64,000 bases of DNA from Perognathus longimembris pacificus (GCF_023159225.1 NC_063169.1:61715934-61779933), one strand, 5' to 3'; positions 1 through 11,897 are shown, numbered from the stretch's first letter. The notes: generated by a model not told the origin, from the sequence alone. Translations and numbers: made by a program.

Positions 1-1337
1 CTATAGATGGTTGGGAAATAAATTCAAGCTGTCTTCATTGGGTCAAGGGCCAGAAATACCACAAGCGCCTTCTATCTAGGCCAACGTCTTCTAGAAACTC
101 TAAAGGGTGATGTCCATTTGTGCTGAGGGTTACAGGCAATGATAGCTCAAACTAATGGAGAAAACCTTCTGGAGAATTACTTACTGTGTTATTTTGCTAG
201 TTGAGTCTGCAGACCCCTCCACTCTCGCAGACATGGTACTCAGAGCTCTACCTAGCCATTGCTGCCATAGAAGTTTGCTTGAGCCCGCTTCACATCAAAT
301 GTATATCACGCTCTCGCTTCTCTTTCCCTGACTTCCACCCTCCTTCTGTTTTTCGTGGAAAGTCAGCTTGAAACCCCATCTAAAACATTCTCTCTTTTTA
401 GTCTAGATTTACAACCATCGCAGAACAGTTAATTCCAGATAATTCCTGCCATGCCGTCATTCAACTGTCAGGAGTTGGGAAGTTTTTAGCTTTCTATCGA
501 TTCCTTTCTATACGGAGATGTAAATAGCCCGCTGCTCGAGAATGTACCAGGCCATGAAAATTTCAGGGATCATAAGGCCTTTGTCAGACCTCAATGCCTA
601 GATTGATGTGGTCATGCCTTAGGATTTCATTTGCATTGATTTCCAAGGCCTCCCCCACCCCCATAACTACCATTAGATAATTGTGTGTTGCCTGACTGTA
701 AATCCATATGCACATTCCTAGTTTCCAAGTGTGCAAAGTACTAAAGATAGCTACCAGGGGGAGTGAAAAATAGCTTGTTCTTTGCCAATGGAGCATCTGT
801 TCGGCATGGCTTTTCATTAATAACGAACTTCTGTTAGGAGCGTTAGGAGTTTTCTAAAGGGATTTTGGTTGAGAATCTAACTTTATTCTGTGCTAAGTTT
901 CTGCCTGTGTGCTCTTCTCCTCTTAACTTACTTTAGGTGTTGTTATTTTAAACCTACAGTCTTAGTGAATGGTTGTTTTTATGCTTTCCCAAAGCTAATG
1001 GGTAAGACTTGGTAGAATTGTGTGTATTTGGGATTTGAATATCAAAAGGTATCCAGCTATACGTATTTGATCACGATGAGATTTAACTTATTTCAAATAG
1101 GTAGAGTGTACATGTTACAGTTGCCCAGAGAAATTAAAGCAACAGCAGGACAACAAGAACAAGAGCCATTGAAGTCTGTTGACAACTTAGATGTTTAAGA
1201 TGTCTAGATGTCACTTCGTTTATTGTGAGATGGGTGCTAGAAAATGTGGGCATTGTATTTCTGGAGCTCCTTGCTAAAGTGAAGCGGTGGCTGTGAAATA
1301 ATGTTTATGAAGTGTTATTTTATAAAGTAAGTCATCC
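1..1337. other. Intron sequence, nothing recognised
   Basis: Unique-looking AT-rich intron of SASH1 (upstream of exon 9). Short ORFs here are random. I see no exon, SINE or RNA gene. Confidence 0.6.
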
Positions 1338-1495
1338 TTAAACCTGGTACAGTGACACGTACCTATTATCCTAGCACTAAAGAAGCAGACGAAGGAAAAT
1401 CTGAAGTCTTACATCTTACTAACTCATGTTGGTAAGTTCTAGGCCAGCCTGAACTACATACATGGTGAGACCTGCCTGGTCTCAGAAAACAATCA
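1338..1495 (+). repeat. Diverged B1-like SINE
   Basis: Shows a degraded 7SL/B1 order: a head like CTGGTACAGTGACACGTACC, TATTATCCTAGCACT, then AGGCCAGCCTGAACTACATA and GTGAGACCTGCCTGGTCTCA. Confidence 0.55.
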
Positions 1496-1984
1496 AAAGC
1501 CATTCTTCCTTTTAGAAGTGAGCCTGTCTACACTTGTGGAGATTTAGCATTTGGGAAGACTGTATAGAGAATGTTCTAGGGTTACAGCTGTGGTGTTACA
1601 ATAATACCTTATATCGGGTGTGCATCTTTTCCTGGTCTTTGATCTCAACTATAAATATTGCTTCTAACCTAGGTTAAGGTACGAGAGCCATATGGTTGTA
1701 CTATGTCAGGAACCTTGGGCAACAGAAAGACAGAATACTATGTGGTCACTTTATTCACTTAAAAAAAACCTTCTATTTAAAGTGTTTCCATAATGAAGGA
1801 CCTCCAAGGTCTTGACTAAAATATCTCTTTTTTAAAGATGTTTTCGGTGGCATTTGTTTAACCTTTTGGGGACTTTCTAAAATTATAGCCATAAATGCTC
1901 TCTCTTTAGCAGCCAGGTTTTACCTAGGGTTTTCTTTCTCTGTTTGCTTGTGTTTGTTTGTTGTTTTTTTTTTTGTTTTGTTTT

Positions 1985-2040
1985 TTTTGGTACCAGTGAT
2001 GGAAATTAGGGCCTTGTGCTACTAGGCAAGGACCCTCCTC
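1985..2040 (-). repeat. Degraded ID-like SINE fragment
   Basis: Reads on the + strand as the reverse complement of an ID element (CCAGTGATGGAAATTAGGGC, then CTACTAGGCAAG). Confidence 0.4.
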
Positions 2041-2074
2041 CCTCCCTCTCTCCCTTTCTCCCTCCCCTCCTCTC

Positions 2075-2113
<39 letters not shown>

Positions 2114-2190
2114 CTCTCTTTCTTTCTTTCCCTCTCCTCTCCCTGCCCCTTCCTCTCCCCCTCTCCCCTCCCCCTCCCCCTCCTCTCCTT
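2041..2190. repeat. Pyrimidine tract, (CT)n/(CTTT)n/(CCCT)n
   Basis: 150 bases of almost pure C/T on the + strand, between two SINE pieces. ORFs on both strands here (Ser/Leu/Pro or Glu/Arg/Gly-rich) are repeat artefacts. Confidence 0.9.
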
Positions 2191-2192
2191 GT

Positions 2193-2418
2193 GTCAGCAC
2201 TATGGCTTGAACTCAGGGCCTTGTCCTCTCTTCAGGCTTTTTCATTCAAAGCTGGTGCTCTACCATTTGAGCCCAACATATTCTTCCAGCTTTTTGCTGG
2301 TTAATTGGAGATAAGAGTTTCCAATTTGTCTGCTGGGCTGGCTTCAAATCTAGATCCTCAAGTCTCAGTCTCCTGAGTATCTAGGATCATAGACATGAGC
2401 CATACCACTTGACTGAAT
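2193..2418 (-). repeat. Alu/B1-head plus tRNA-like-tail SINE
   Basis: Near full length, reversed: GGCTTGAACTCAGGGCCTTG (tail), GGTTAATTGGAGATAAGAG (middle), CTCCTGAGTATCTAGGATCA (head). Confidence 0.8.
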
Positions 2419-2659
2419 AGCCTGATTTCTGATATGGCAGAAGAGAAGGCTAAGGATGTGACCACCTTATACTGTCTGCAGTGGGAGAACAGTCCATACT
2501 CATATGATACCCTGAGTCACTTGCGTTTTGATTCCTTTAAGGAGCAAAGTGGCACATTCCTCCTTTATGTTGATTACAGTGTTCTAGAGTCTTCTATTTT
2601 GTATTGAACATGTTTTTTGTTTTCTTTTTTTTCAAAATGAGCTTCATTCTCCTCCTCCC

Positions 2660-2790
2660 CCTTCTCCTCCCTGAGAAGGGTCTTGTTATGGTCCCCTAAC
2701 TGGCTGCAGACTCCTTCTGGGCTCATGTGATCTTTCTGTCTGAGTCTTCTGTGTAGCTAGGACTACAGGTGCACCATACCCAGCTTCAAA
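2660..2790 (-). repeat. B1-like SINE, reversed
   Basis: Ends in GTGTAGCTAGGACTACAGG, TGCACCATACCCAGC, the reverse complement of a B1/Alu head. The upstream part is degraded. Confidence 0.55.
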
Positions 2791-2810
2791 TTAGGCTATT
2801 TTGCTTTAAA

Positions 2811-2873
2811 AGATAGATAGATGGTAGATGATAGATAGATAGATAGCTTTCAAAGATAGATGATAGATAGATA
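2811..2873. repeat. (GATA)n microsatellite
   Basis: Interrupted GATA/TAGA tandem array of about 60 bases. Confidence 0.9.
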
Positions 2874-3634
2874 TTTCTTTTGCTCAAAGGAACTCTAGTT
2901 ATAATCTATCGAAAGTTGTATCTACATTTCAAAGGTATTCAAAGAAAATATAAATCAGTATCATTGGATTTAATCCCTTTAAGAAATATGACCCAAAAGA
3001 AAACTTAGAGCAAATGAAAGCATATGAGTTTACAAAAATCTCCCATCTATAAATATTCCATGAGTTTTTGAAAAATACATAATTTTCATATTTTGGCTGA
3101 CTTGGATGACAATGAATATTTATTAGGTACATAAATTAGTGGAAGATTATCATAAACACAGTATTAGAGCTGGCAGTCTAGGAATTATTTTCTCTAAGAA
3201 AATGGGTGGCTTTGTTTCTGCTTTTTTTTCTTCTTTGGTATTAATGTGTTTTATGATTAAAAAAAAATTCCAAGTGTATATCTGGATGGATAAGCTTTTT
3301 GCTATCGGTAGTGTTTATTCTTCTCCTTTATACTTTCTCTAGTGATTTTTTTTTTCCTCCAGAACTCCTATTTCAATCTAAAAACAAGTCCTACTTTGCA
3401 AGATGTATTTTGATTTATAGCTGTAAAATGGTTCTGTTTGTTGAAGCTGTAACAGTTATATGCAGTAGGATTAAACATGGGGCAGTTGATGTACCTTTCA
3501 GTACTCTATTTTCCACACAAAAGACAACTGTATGTGTTTTACTTGTAATGTGACCAGAAAGAGAAAGCCAAAGGGAAGCAACCCTACCAACAGTTCCCAA
3601 TGGGCATTGCTGCTGGTACATAGGTTGGCAGTTC
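2874..3634. other. AT-rich intron sequence, nothing recognised
   Basis: No repeat or coding signal that I can name. ORFs of 67-84 codons on both strands lack family similarity. Confidence 0.5.
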
Positions 3635-3710
3635 TTTGGGAGTCTGGGGATTGAACCCTAGCAAAGCTAGGTAAGTGCTCTTCCTCTGAGCCTTATCCTC
3701 TACTCAGTAG
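3635..3710 (-). repeat. ID-like SINE fragment
   Basis: Reverse-complement ID motifs: TCTGGGGATTGAACCCTAGC and CTAGGTAAGTGCTCTTCCTC. Confidence 0.6.
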
Positions 3711-3861
3711 GTCTTCATACAATGCTATTACATGGTTCCACAAAAAGTAGCCTTTTTCTAAGTGGTTCTAAATCAATAACTTTCTCATATTGGTTCTTGG
3801 TCTTTTAGTACATAAAGCCCTCAGATGGTTATACTGATGTTTTGTTGTTTTGCTTTGTTTT

Positions 3862-4000
3862 TGTGCTGATTTTTGTGGATAATTGAAGATATGCTTATCA
3901 TATGAACTTTCCTGCCTGGGCTAGCTTTGAACATCCATTCTCAGATCTCAGCCTCCCAAAGTAGTTAGGATTATAGACACGACCCACTGGCACCCAGCTT
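3862..4000 (-). repeat. SINE, head and middle part
   Basis: Contains GTGGATAATTGAAGAT, CCTGCCTGGGCTAGCTTTGA, TCTCAGATCTCAGCCTCCC; the tail half is missing. Confidence 0.7.
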
Positions 4001-4499
4001 ATACTGATGTTTTATGTATGATACCTATAAACATCCATTTTATCTGCCTGTAAGGAACTATGTAGCAAGATATGAAATGTCTTTACTGAAATGATAATAC
4101 TGAAACTAAAATAGTAGTAACATAGGGAGAGCCTAAAATTTCTGTTAAAGAGTAAAATTTTTACTAATGGTTCCCTAGGTCTACAGTTTAGGGTGAAACT
4201 CAGAAGCAGAATCTATCCAAGGAAAAGCATACATAGTGAAGTTTCTGAGAAATAAAGTTTTTTTGTTTCAAATACTCATTGGATATAAGCTGACAGCCTT
4301 TGGTTAGGCCACTTCCTGTTGTTTATTCCCTACTTCCTGTTGTCTATCCTCCCTTCCCCCTCGGCCCTCTTATTCCCAGGTGTCTTCTTGGAACAGGGCC
4401 CACATTTTGAGGCATTTATTTGTTGCATCCCCAGAGAACTTCATGTTGTAACAAAATTAGGTAAAAAGGAGCCATGTTCTTAGGAGCCTCTGGAAACAC

Positions 4500-4650
4500 A
4501 CTGGCCCAGTGTGAGCAGAGGGGAGCTGGATCAGAACCCAAGGTCCCACTGTCCTTGTTAGCTCTGCCCCTGGGGCAGGTCACTTCCTCTCCGGGCTTCA
4601 GTTTTCCTCATCTGGAAAACAGGCCAATGGTAATGTATACCAGAAGACGG
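4500..4650 (+). repeat. MIR fragment
   Basis: Core-SINE pattern GGGCAGGTCACTTCCTCTCC, then CTTCAGTTTTCCTCATCTGG and AAAACAGGCCAATGGTAATG, matching the MIR core consensus. An ancient mammalian repeat. Confidence 0.65.
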
Positions 4651-5647
4651 AGAGACGGAGTGCAAGGTTTCCTGCTCCAGAGTAGTGAACACAATGCATG
4701 TCAGCCTTTAGTACGCTATGTGAAGATCTTCTGCCCTTCCCACTAACGGTCATTCTTGAAATACCCGAGTTCCTGTAAAACCATTGTGTGTGTGCTCAGT
4801 TCACATGGAATGAGAGGAAATGGGCACCAGGCACCTGTCCTTCTTTATACATCGGTTCTCTAACAGGTAGTTACCGTTCTCTATTTTCTTATTGTATCTG
4901 TGGCTTTTCAATTTGTGTCCTTCATATTTTTCATCTCATGTTTGAGGTCTCATTTAAGTGAATTAATATTTTTATTATACAATTTTATAGAGTGAAGCAT
5001 CTGTTAGGCATTGCATCCTATTCTTATCCAGTCAAAAGACTGGATCTTTTTTCTATTGCCCTCCCCTTCTCTTCCCCCTTCTTCCTCACCACAGTTTCTT
5101 TGAATCGGAGTCACGTTTCTCGCGCCCTCTGCCCCCATGTTTGGGTGGCTGTGGCCACATTTTCTATTTGTGCTAATGCACAATGTTACCTTTCGACCTT
5201 CTGGCCATGCTGTCTGACCGTAGATTTATTCCATTCTTCCAAGATGTGGCTGAGGGCTCTATTTGGTGGTCCTTTCATGTTTGTGGTTGCTATAGACAAA
5301 TGGAATGGTTGGGAAAATGGTAGAATTTGGCTGTCACTGGGACTCCTGTACTTTTCCTCTGTCTCCCAAGAATATTAAATGTGCTGTTTTTGTACACACT
5401 GGTTCATGACTAGAATAACCGATAGGGGCATAGACACTCTGTCTTTAATTTATTTTCCCAATTCTAGTGAGTTCTAGATGCTTAATTTCAGTCACAGTCT
5501 GCCTCACACTGTTGATTTTCCCATCTTTCACTCATTTCTTTCCACTGCTTCTAGGTTAGAGAAAGAGAACTTGGAATGTGCTTTTTCCAGACTTGGGCTT
5601 ATGTGAAAGCATCCTGTGGCTTTTGTAGCCTTTTTGCTGTTGTTATT
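4651..5647. other. Intron sequence, nothing recognised
   Basis: About 1 kb without a nameable repeat. A 128-codon ORF (4992-5378) is hydrophobic but shows no family motif and no splice context; I do not call it a gene. Confidence 0.5.
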
Positions 5648-5874
5648 TATTTTTTGGAGCTAAGGCTTGAACTCAGAGATCCTAGATACTGTCTGTGAGC
5701 TTTTTTGGCTCAAGGCTAGCACTCTACCCCTTTAGCTACAGCTCCACTTCTGGCTTTTTTGTTGTTTAATTGGAGCTAAGAGTCTCACAGACTTTGCTGA
5801 TCCCACTGGCTTCTGTCAGACTTTTACCTCCTAAGTAGCTAAGGATTACAAAAGTGAGCCACAGAGCACAGCTA
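5648..5874 (-). repeat. Alu/B1-head plus tRNA-like-tail SINE
   Basis: Full order in reverse: GGCTTGAACTCAGAGATCC, GGCTCAAGGCTAGCACTCTA, GGAGCTAAGAGTCTCACAGA, CTAAGTAGCTAAGGATTAC. Confidence 0.8.
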
Positions 5875-6142
5875 CTAGCCTCAGAAATTGTTTCTTACCT
5901 TGATTGTGCAGATTTCAAACTTGAATAATTAGATAACATACCTTTCCTTGTTTGCTAAGATATTTCTGATAGTTTTTTTTTTTCCTTTTGAGGTAATGGA
6001 GCTGATTCTCCTTCTACCAGTTGTTAAAAGAAAGACATTTGTGGTTTCCTGTGATGCTAAGATTGTGACTTGATATTACGAAATGACTACAAACAAACCT
6101 ACTAGGCTCAGAGTGATTCCCTTTCAAAAGTAGGGAGTTTGC

Positions 6143-6390
6143 CATGAGCTGGTGGCTCTGGCCTATCATTCTAGCTACTTAGGAAGTTGAGATCTGAGAA
6201 CAGTAGTTCAAAGTCATCCTTGGCAGGAAAACCCATAAGACTTATCTCCAGTTAACTATCAAAAAGCCACAAGTGTAGCTCAAGTGGCCTTTTTTTTGGG
6301 GGTGGGGGTGGGGGGAGGGATGAGATCAAGGAGAACACCCAGACCCTGAGTTCCATGCCTGGAGTTCAAGCCTTAGGACTGGTGTGCATG
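6143..6390 (+). repeat. Alu/B1-head plus tRNA-like-tail SINE
   Basis: AGCTGGTGGCTCTGGCCTAT head, TTATCTCCAGTTAACTATC middle, GTGTAGCTCAAGTGG tail; a G-rich run interrupts the tail. A CA repeat follows in place of the A-tail. Confidence 0.8.

Positions 6391-6445
<55 letters not shown>
6391..6445. repeat. (CA)n microsatellite
   Basis: About 25 CA units growing from the 3' end of the preceding SINE. Confidence 0.95.
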
Positions 6446-6448
<3 letters not shown>

Positions 6449-7616
6449 TTCTGACTAGATCTCTTCAGTTTGGAACTTGAAGTCAGTTTGTTATTCATGC
6501 TGTGAACAGACAGAGATTTGTGAGGAGGTTGTAGATCATGACTTCAGAATGACCTTGGGTTCCCTGGCTTCCAGCTTTGACAGATTAAGGTTGGAGCTCA
6601 TGACTTCAGAGTGACCTAGGGGGTCACTTGCTTCCAGCCTTGGCAGATGCTGCTGACCTGGCCCGTACCATTTAGGGTTGCAAGAAGGAAGTTGATGTCC
6701 ACACCTTCCCTCCATAGCTGCTGGGTGGGCTCTATCTGTCCATTCTTATTTCTCCATCCACATTTGCCTAGACAAAGTTGCTTGGCAGTTCCATCCAAGA
6801 AGTCATCATGCCTGATCCATTAGTCAGTGGGTCTGAGATGCCATAAAAGCAATGTGACTTTGCAACACCACCCAATCCCCGAGGAACCTCATCAGCTCCA
6901 GAAACTACAGCCTCTAATGCCTGTGCAATTGTCCTACTTGGCAGTGCTGCTCTGAGTCACCCCTTCTCCTTGGTAAGGGGCTGGGTGAAGAATAGAGTGG
7001 ACTTGGGAATGTGGGGGGCTTCGTGTTTTCTGCAAGTCTTCTGGGTGCCTAGCACCATAGATTTGTACTGACCACACCACCCTTCTCCTAACAAGGGACC
7101 TGCAGATTTGTTGACCACTGTTGTGAAACTACTTGCTTTCGTAGCTTTGGGACCATAGCCTGTTTGATAGGCACAGCTAGTTCCCTAATCAATGGGCAGG
7201 AAAATCACCTGAAGATTTATGGATCACAGGGAAATCAGGCCTTCTTCCCCACCCCCCCTTCCCACTTATCAGGAGCAGGAAAGGCATTTTCCCTGATCCA
7301 AAGGAGCTTGTTGAATGGGTGGCCCTTGCATTCTGAGTGGTCCTAGATTTGGCAGTAGGACTCCTCAGAGCTTCTCTTTTCTCCGTCTTCCATTTGGGAA
7401 CGGTAACATCATTTGGGATGATTAAACATCATTTCATGTTCATGAGTTTTAGGAAGTAGAATAGTTTACCATGGAATATAATATCCATTTGCTACTCCTT
7501 TGGGTTTGCTGTTCATTTTTTAAAGTCTCTTTAACAAATTAAGTGCTGACAAGCTTTTGTCCTTGGGGAATAGTAATATTACCTCCAATTCTCACAAAGT
7601 TTCTCCTAATGAAAGT
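6446..7616. other. Intron sequence, nothing recognised
   Basis: Two near-copies of GACTTCAGAATGACCTTGGG and GACTTCAGAGTGACCTAGGG at 6540 and 6602 suggest a 62-base local duplication. Otherwise no recognised element. Confidence 0.5.
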
Positions 7617-7734
7617 CTCCTCCTCCTCCTCCTCTTCCTCCTCCTCCTCCTCCTCCTCCTCCTCCTCCTCCTCCTCCTCCTCCTCCCCCCTCCCCCTCTT
7701 CCTCCCCCTCTTCCTCTTTCTCTTCCTCTTTCTT
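7617..7734. repeat. (TCC)n microsatellite
   Basis: Nearly uninterrupted TCC triplets, then CCCTC/TTCC variants. Poly-Ser and poly-Leu ORFs here are artefacts. Confidence 0.95.
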
Positions 7735-8964
7735 TAAGTCTGACAACCAGTTAATTTTGGAGCTGCCAGAGTGATTATTTCAGTGTTTCACTGCACCTCT
7801 GGGAAAAGAATGGAATCTCATCTTTTTTTCCATATGCTGACAAAATCCCCCGATTTCAGAATTGGGCAATGATGTCACCATCTAATGAGCAAATTATTTC
7901 TTGCTAGCCAGATGAGTTTCCACCCCTGACTTCTTTGTGATAAAAAGAGGAAAAATAAAACCATAGTATGTTTCCTATTTTATAGAGTTCCACATTTTTA
8001 ATGGAACAAGACTTCTTTAAACACAGTGAGCCCCTCCCTTTTTTATTTTGTGAATCCAGGAGCAACACATTCTCATGATGACTGTGACCAGAAGGTTTCT
8101 GCCATAACCTAGCACTGCTAAGTCCTCCTCGGAGTTGGGAAAATCTTGAACATCCCCAGCCAGAGTCAGTATACTGCGCCAAAGATAGGAAGGGACCTCA
8201 AATGCACCCTTGTTCAGGCCTTGAGGGAGATCAGGCATGGCGGAGAGATTATGAAATCTAGTTTGGAGATGAAGAGAGCAGAAGGTTGTTGATCGGTGTC
8301 ACATGCTGTTTGTAAGGCAACAGCATCAGTTGAGCTCCTGGTTGTCAAGTATGGTGAACAGCTATGGTCAGAAGGGACAGAAAGAACGGTGGCATCAGGA
8401 CTACATAAACACAGGGCTATGAAGCTCATGTAAGCAACACAGATATGTCAGCAAGCCCATGGAGATATGTCTCCAATGCCCTCCCTCTCCTACAGCATGA
8501 CTCAGTTTCCCCAGCCAAAGGGAAGTTCCTCTATGTTCTGCATTCCTGTGTCTGAGTTGAATCACATGAATTAGTCACCTGCCTGAACTTCACCTAGGGT
8601 TCTTTATGCCCCTGGGTCTCTTGGGTATAACCTTTGTAAGTCTAGGAGATGAAACATTTTCATATTTGTATCTCTTGCCATTCTGCATACCTTGAATCAG
8701 TATAGTCATTCTTTTCAGCCAGGAAATACCTGTCTCATCAGCATTGGCCGTGGTGTAGAATCTAGGCACTTGTGAGTTTTGTTTTTTTTAATATTAGAAC
8801 AGTATGCTTCTGAAGGCTGCAGTCCTCTTGATTGCTGACTTAAGATCAAACATTCATTCATTCACTCTTGCCTTTTCAGGGGTTCTGCACTGGCAAGGTC
8901 AGGGAGAACTGAGCCACACAGAACCAGTGACAAGCGACCTCTGCCTGGTGGCACTGGCTGCCAG
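7735..8964. other. Intron sequence, nothing recognised
   Basis: Unique-looking, with no splice-bounded ORF or nameable repeat. Confidence 0.5.
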
Positions 8965-9095
8965 GAAGACGGAGCAGGGTTGGGAGCCAGAACTCTGGAA
9001 CTCATTAGATGTGAATTCACATCCCCTGTAGGTCACTTGGGAAGAGGGTGTGACCTTGCTCATGTTTTCTAACCCCTCTCATTTCTCAAACAGGA
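8965..9095 (+). repeat. MIR fragment
   Basis: GGGTTGGGAGCCAGAACTCT, GGGTGTGACCTTGCTCATG and CATTTCTCAAACAGGAAAC follow the MIR core order. Confidence 0.5.
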
Positions 9096-9211
9096 AACTG
9101 TCTAGCACCGTTTTTAAAAAGCTACATGAAGGACTTCCAGGGACTGGGCCACCCTCTAATCACTTGACAGGCTGGGAGACTTGGTTCAATTTACTAAAGG
9201 CCCTGAACTAA

Positions 9212-9450
9212 TCTCTCTCTCTCTCTCTCTCTCTCTCTTTTCTCCTCCACCTCCTCCTCCTCCTCTTCCTCCTCCTCCTCCTCCTCCTCCTCCTCTTCCT
9301 CCTCCTCCTCCTCCTCCTCCTCCTCCTCCACTTCCTCCTCCTCCTCCCCTCCCTCCCTCCCTCCCTCCCTCCCTCCCTCCCTCCCTCCCTCCCTCCCTCC
9401 CTCCCTCCCTCCCTCCCTCCCTCCCCGTGTGTTTGTGTGTGTGTGTTCAT
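9212..9450. repeat. Compound pyrimidine block (CT)n-(CCT)n-(CCCT)n-(GT)n
   Basis: CT from 9212 to 9239, CCT/CTT triplets to about 9345, CCCT to 9426, then GT-rich sequence. About 215 bases have almost no purine on the + strand. Confidence 0.95.
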
Positions 9451-9473
9451 GTGTGCATGGGTAATGCACACGC

Positions 9474-9600
9474 CCACACTGGTATTGGGGCCTGAATTCA
9501 GGGCCTCAGGCCCTCACTTGGCTTTTGTGCTCAAGGTGGTCTCTCTACCATTGGAGCCATACTTCCACTTCCGGCTTTTGACTGGTTAGTGGGTGATAGC
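9474..9600 (-). repeat. SINE tail and middle part
   Basis: CTGAATTCAGGGCCTCAGG, TGCTCAAGGTGGTCTCTCTA and CACTTCCGGCTTTTGACTGG; the head is absent, replaced by the LTR-like sequence that follows. Confidence 0.7.
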
Positions 9601-9639
9601 GGCACGGAATGGAGGTGAGGGTTAGTGAAGCTCTCCTTT

Positions 9640-10250
9640 AAAAGTAGGTGCTCTCCACTCAGGGTCCTTGACTTTAACTGCAGAATAAGAATTTCTGGAC
9701 AAGTTACAATGGTAAGAAAACTTGGCAGAGCTTTATTGAGTAAGTAGACAGATAGACAAGCAGACAAGCAGAAGGGCAGGGGCACACTCTAGCAGAGTGT
9801 GGGTGCTCTCCCAGGGAGATGGAGAGACACAGAAAGGCCGAGAGACACACAGCTCCTTGGCTGTTGAGGTATTCATAGGGTAAAGGCAGGGAATCTGGCT
9901 TCAAAATTATGCAAAGATAGGTGTTTTGTCCTTACTCTAATCACCCTTGGTGTTACCCCCTGAGTTTGTTTCTAAATAAGAATGTCTCCTGCCAAAAAAC
10001 AGATCCTTATCCCAGAGATAAGGAGGCGCCCTGCTATCTGCATTTGGGGCCGGGAGTGGCTTAAGTTTGGGGAAGCATTTTTCTTGGGAAGGCATACCAT
10101 ACACCCTGCCAGACCAGCGTCAGTTCTTGGGGTGAGGAACGCATCCCTCAGGAAGGGTGCACCCTGCTGTCTCTCTCTAAAGCAAAGATGGCATCTATCA
10201 TTCCAAACACCACATCTCTCAGTTGCCTTCACCGGGGCCTCAGTGTCCTC
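9640..10250 (-). mobile_element. Probable solo LTR of an endogenous retrovirus
   Basis: On the minus strand a polyadenylation signal (9732-9737) stands in the context CTCAATAAAGCTCTGCC, typical of LTR R/U5 junctions. It follows a CT/TCTC-rich stretch and a possible TATA-like region (around 9895-9915), and precedes a pyrimidine-rich U5-like stretch. Exact TG...CA ends and target duplications were not found, so the borders are approximate. No gag, pol or env reading frame is visible. Confidence 0.5.
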
Positions 10251-10850
10251 AAGCCATCCTGTTTCTCATCCCCCCCCACCCCCACCCCCACCCCAAAGAC
10301 CTTGTTCCCTAATCCAATGAGCCGCTGGCTCCCAGCTGAGCTAATCTTATTTGCTTCATTTCCATCTGGAACTACGAAATCCAGCCAGGGTTTCTCCTGA
10401 CATTCCTAAAATGCACGGATGCCCTCAGTCCCTAGTGAAAAACAAAGTCCTTGTCAGGGCAGAGGAAGGCACCGGCCACTTCTGTCTGTGGAATGGGGCT
10501 ATGCCAGGGCGCGGGTCCCGGGAAGGGTGAGCAGTCACGAAGCGTGAGAGTTGCCAGTGCGTTGGAAAGACACTGACCACAGCCTGCAGCCTAGGTGCGC
10601 TCAGAGGCGGCAGTGGGAAAGGGGGAGATGAGGAAACCCGAGAGGGTGGTGGGGAGAATAGGTTTGTGACGTGGGGAAGTGGGGGGCACAGGGACGCTGT
10701 GGGCACTTTTGAGGGAGACCAAAGAGGAAATTCCACAAAGGGTTGGGGAAGACACTTCTGGGGCAGCGGATGGGGTGGGATGGGGGCTGTTAGCATTTCC
10801 TTAGCCTCAGGTCCTCAGCTCCGCCCACTAGCCCCCAGATCCACCCATAC
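10251..10850. other. GC-richer intron sequence
   Basis: Contains a C/A-rich run at 10270-10297 and GGGGA-rich sequence. It may include more LTR-derived DNA linked to its neighbours. No gene is seen. Confidence 0.4.
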
Positions 10851-11065
10851 CTCATGAGCCACTCCTACTCACTACCTACCTACTTCCCCTTTACCTCCAG
10901 AGAGAGAAGCTGCCACCTGGATAAGGTGCAGACGCCATGTAGCTCCCTCTCCCGCGGGAACTATGGCCCCACTAATAAACCTCCGTATGAACCTTCTTCA
11001 ACTGCCTGTGATGATCTCCGCATGGTCCTCTGGGATGGCCGGGACAGATCCTTTCAGGGGCCATG
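10850..11065 (+). mobile_element. Possible LTR fragment, + strand
   Basis: AATAAA at 10974-10979 in CCCACTAATAAACCTCCG with a C/T-rich downstream stretch resembles an LTR poly(A) region. Borders and family are unknown. Confidence 0.3.
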
Positions 11066-11892
11066 TATTTCAAGACCTCTAGCCCAAAAGTAAGAGAGAG
11101 AGTAGGCCCGGGAAGAAGAGAGGGAAGAAAAACCAGGAAGTGTAAAAGTTGGCTTTCTGCTTAGGAGCTCCGGGTTCCAGTCATGCTCTTTTGTTTCTAG
11201 TGTGAGTACCCTCTAGAGTCCCCCTCCATGGAACCTTTGCTTGTTCTAAGAAGGGACCATCGTTTATACGCACTGGTGAGTCTGGGGCAGCCAGGTATTT
11301 CCATGGGTGGTGGGGGATCTCCCACAAAGAGTTGGCACAAAGAGCCCCAGGGCCTAAGGGCAGCTGGTGGGGGGCGTCGCAAAATGCGGTGGGAACAAGC
11401 TACTTAGCAAGTGAGTGAATTCAGCCCTGGAAAGGCAGACATAACTGGAAGCCCACGTCATGGAGACTTCACATGGCTTGTTAGATGGTGTTCTGTTTAA
11501 GTAACAGCATGTGCCTGATGTTCCCCAGAGATCCCTGGGAAAACAACATGCTCATCATCCTATGACAGGGTTGTCCCCCCCCTTCCACCCCCGCACTGAA
11601 GGTTCTAGAATGCCAGGGGCTTCAGCTGTCCCGAAATGATGATGGAAATAACTTGGGACAATAGTTTTAGAAGCCTCCGTGAAAGGGAAATGGTCTTCGT
11701 TTTCCTTTTCCTGGTTAAAATAGAAAAAGGAGTGGCAAGAGAAAGTGAGAGTTCCGAGAGAAAAACCAAAATCATAAGTTTTAATTCAAGGAATTTCAAA
11801 AATAGCCCCTGGAAGGTGTCTATTTTCAATTGACTACTCCCTTTGCGGAACGCGAAGTAGAAGCGCATCTGAAGAAGATATTCATATTCTCT

Positions 11893-11897
<5 letters not shown>
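11066..11897. other. Intron sequence, nothing recognised
   Basis: Purine-rich patches only; overlapping ORFs on both strands at 11605-11868 have no recognisable product. Confidence 0.5.

Noticed and set aside
4992..5378. 128-codon ORF
   Set aside because: No family motif, no splice or promoter context, composition like the surrounding intron.
9181..9495. Poly-Pro and poly-Glu ORFs of 89-104 codons
   Set aside because: Direct translation of CCT/CCCT microsatellites.
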